A stretch of 6,325 nt of DNA from Desulfosporosinus sp. UBA4726. GTDB lineage: Bacteria; Bacillota; Desulfitobacteriia; Desulfitobacteriales; Desulfitobacteriaceae. Shown here piece by piece: positions 5,134 to 6,325 of this stretch; the first letter of the stretch is position 1; each line of letters starts with the position of its first letter. A model generated the notes under the pieces. The model saw nothing but the letters and a program-made list of their open reading frames with translations, made no database searches and had not been told where the DNA came from. The DNA lies in NCBI GenBank assembly GCA_002404215.1, contig DHJG01000197.1:2932-9256 (forward strand), read 5' to 3'. Position numbers and translations under genes: made by a program.

Positions 5134-5408
5134 CTCTGATACGCCACCATCGTTTCTTCATAATACTCTAGAACTTCTTGTTCCGTTGAAAATAATTCTT
5201 TGGCTATCGACAAATTTAGTTGTGCCATTTCTAGGTAGCCTTTACGCATCTGCTCATGGATTCCTTTTTTCCGGCGTTCATGAAGGATGTTGTTAAGTGC
5301 TTCTCGAATAAATTCGCTGCGATTACGTTTCTCAACTGTGACGATCCCGTCAACTTCCGCAAGCAAGCTCTCCGGCAAACTGATCATGATCCGCTTACTT
5401 TCTGCCAC
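5130..5408 (-). CDS. ndoAI: Antitoxin NdoAI (EndoAI), ribbon-helix-helix MazE-type
   Basis: This is the antitoxin partner of NdoA. The N-terminal half, KRIMISLPESLLAEVDG and what follows to about residue 43, is a ribbon-helix-helix DNA-binding fold of the CopG/MetJ type, which in this family represses the pair's own promoter. The C-terminal half, with MRKGYLEMAQLNLSIAKE, matches the segment of the Bacillus antitoxin that wraps the toxin. I start at the GTG at 5406-5408 (92 residues, versus 93 in B. subtilis as recalled) because GGGGGTG (5414-5420) lies five bases upstream. The in-frame ATG at 5424-5426, six codons earlier, has no ribosome site and would place that sequence inside the gene. 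The operon has its own strong promoter. Confidence 0.92.
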   Translation of the reverse strand: MAESKRIMISLPESLLAEVDGIVTVEKRNRSEFIREALNNILHERRKKGIHEQMRKGYLEMAQLNLSIAKELFSTEQEVLEYYEETMVAYQR

Positions 5409-5445
5409 ATTAGCACCCCCAGTCATTTAGCCGAAGCTATACTCT

Positions 5446-5475
5446 ATTATAGACAATAATACAAAAAAGTGTCAA
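5446..5475 (-). promoter_or_regulatory. Sigma-A promoter of the ndoAI-ndoA operon
   Basis: On the minus strand a perfect TTGACA (5470-5475) and a perfect TATAAT (5446-5451) are 18 bases apart. Transcription would start near 5439, leaving a leader of about 30 nt before the antitoxin GTG. It makes the toxin-antitoxin pair independent of gatD upstream. Repression by NdoAI is expected from the family but no operator is defined here. Confidence 0.8.
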
Positions 5476-5544
5476 CGCAGAAGAAGGGTAAATAAGCCTA
5501 AACCCCTTAAAAACACGACTATTTCGCCTTGTAAATTGTGGTAA

Positions 5545-5573
5545 ATGACAAAACTGGATAGAAATCATAAAAT
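5545..5573 (+). promoter_or_regulatory. Promoter-like pair facing right in the gatD-ndoAI gap
   Basis: ATGACA (5545-5550, five of six to TTGACA) is followed after 17 bases by TAAAAT (5568-5573, five of six to TATAAT). Transcription would begin near 5580 and meet the terminator at 5597-5626 almost at once. No gene lies between. The stretch is A+T-rich, so chance is a real alternative. Confidence 0.4.
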
Positions 5574-5596
5574 AATCGTTTACTAATGATAGTATT

Positions 5597-5626
5597 ACAG
5601 TATATCAATCTTGATATACTGTTTTT
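5597..5626 (+). terminator. Perfect inverted repeat with T run, rightward terminator downstream of gatD
   Basis: ACAGTATATCAA (5597-5608) and TTGATATACTGT (5611-5622) are perfect 12-base arms around two bases, followed by TTTT. The T run is on the plus strand, opposite to gatD and ndoAI, so it would block transcription antisense to gatD. On the minus strand it lies 24 bases past the gatD stop without a T run and may still form the 3' end structure of gatD mRNA. Such symmetry also suits a protein-binding site. Confidence 0.6.
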
Positions 5627-5650
5627 AATAATCCAACGAAGGAATTAAGT

Positions 5651-6325
5651 TTAGGCTTGCTTCAATAACCTTTTAAGCATGGCCTGATGGGCTAGCTCTT
5701 CTAAGCAATCATCAAGTTCAATTAAGCGAGTATCTGATCCGCGCCTTCGAACCGCCAATTCTAATAACAAATCGGCGAAGTGTGGATTCTTTGGAAGAAG
5801 CGGACCGTGTAGATACGTTCCGAAGACATTGCGGTAGCGTACCCCTTCCTCACTGTCCTCACCGTTGTTCCCATGCCCAAATAGGACTTTACCTAAAGGC
5901 CTAACCCCTTCACCCAAATATGTTTTACCTGAATGATTCTCGAACCCAACCAACGTACTGCATTTTGGGGCCTGCGCTAAATTCGCTTTAGATTTATCCG
6001 AGTCAACACTCAGCACCCTTTCGTCGAGTTCCACCACAACATTTCCAATTAAACGCTTCGCGCCAGCGATAGTCCAGATATCTATTATACCCAAACCCTG
6101 AATTTTTTCTCCACCGGCCATTTGATAGTATTTTCCCAACATTTGATAACCACCACAAATGGAAAGCACCACTAGTCCATCCGCTATGGCCTTGCGGAGT
6201 TCATTTTCTCGTCGCATCAAATCTTGTACCAGCAGGCCTTGTTCACGGTCAGAACCTCCGCCAAGAAATAGAATGTCCATCCCCATAAAGTCCAAGTCAT
6301 CACCCAACGAGGCTTGTTGAACTAC
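5651..6325 (-). CDS. gatD: GatD, glutaminase subunit of lipid II isoglutaminyl synthase, N-terminus outside window
   Basis: The visible 224 residues form a class I glutamine amidotransferase domain of the CobB/CobQ-like GatD family. It contains LFLGGGSDREQ (19-29), the nucleophile elbow SICGGYQ with Cys57, GFENHSGKTY, GHGNN and GTYLHGP with catalytic His173. With MurT it turns D-glutamate of the lipid II stem peptide into D-isoglutamine on the cytoplasmic face of the membrane, GatD supplying ammonia from glutamine. The frame is still open at the window edge; about 30 residues are missing and murT is expected just beyond, as in S. aureus. Between residues about 101 and 121 there is a stretch (SVDSDKSKANLAQAP and flanks) that seems absent from the staphylococcal protein as I recall it. 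Cobyric acid synthase is less likely because of the GGGSDREQ and GFENHSG pattern. Confidence 0.92.
   Translation of the reverse strand, partial: VVQQASLGDDLDFMGMDILFLGGGSDREQGLLVQDLMRRENELRKAIADGLVVLSICGGYQMLGKYYQMAGGEKIQGLGIIDIWTIAGAKRLIGNVVVELDERVLSVDSDKSKANLAQAPKCSTLVGFENHSGKTYLGEGVRPLGKVLFGHGNNGEDSEEGVRYRNVFGTYLHGPLLPKNPHFADLLLELAVRRRGSDTRLIELDDCLEELAHQAMLKRLLKQA

Noticed and set aside
1..6325. CRISPR array, tRNA or rRNA gene, prophage or insertion sequence transposase
   Set aside because: No regularly spaced repeats, no cloverleaf or rRNA motifs and no transposase or integrase reading frame were seen on either strand.

Overview
The window (about 42% G+C by eye) looks like chromosomal DNA of an anaerobic, sulfite/sulfate-reducing Firmicute, most likely of the Desulfosporosinus/Desulfitobacterium group. 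Evidence: a DsrC with both C-terminal redox cysteines, the C-terminal part of an FprA-type flavo-diiron protein, a Bacillus-type ndoAI-ndoA (MazEF) pair, a Gram-positive GatD, strong AGGAGG-type ribosome sites and A-rich sigma-A promoters. The genus is an inference; the sulfite-reducing Firmicute reading is firmer.

Layout. 1-318 (+): last 105 residues of an A-type flavoprotein, ending at a strong terminator. 461-778 (-): dsrC, convergent with it, with its own terminator, ribosome site and a candidate promoter. 779-1224: non-coding, with a dispersed repeat (copy A) and a long hairpin that ends the next operon. 1225-4169 (-): a four-gene polar amino-acid ABC importer in the order ATPase, binding lipoprotein, permease, permease (the glnQHMP order), with one-base and ATGA overlaps around the permeases. 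4170-4782: 613 bases without a convincing protein gene but rich in structure: a hairpin holding a 14-base palindrome, a consensus promoter firing rightward into a roughly 85-nt terminated transcript (candidate small RNA), an unexplained hairpin, a leftward terminator and repeat copy B. 4783-5408 (-): ndoA toxin and ndoAI antitoxin behind a near-perfect promoter. 5476-5650: a rightward promoter-like pair and a perfect 12-base-arm terminator with almost nothing between them. 5651-6325 (-): gatD, missing its N-terminus at the window edge.

How they fit. The importer feeds glutamate, glutamine or a related amino acid into the cell. GatD, with its partner MurT expected just outside the window, uses glutamine to amidate lipid II. 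The NdoA toxin is an mRNA interferase held by NdoAI. DsrC is the sulfur carrier of dissimilatory sulfite reduction. These are separate transcription units and I see no single pathway linking them. The protein genes are all of known families; the least explained parts are the intergenic RNA candidate, the palindrome hairpin and the repeat pair.
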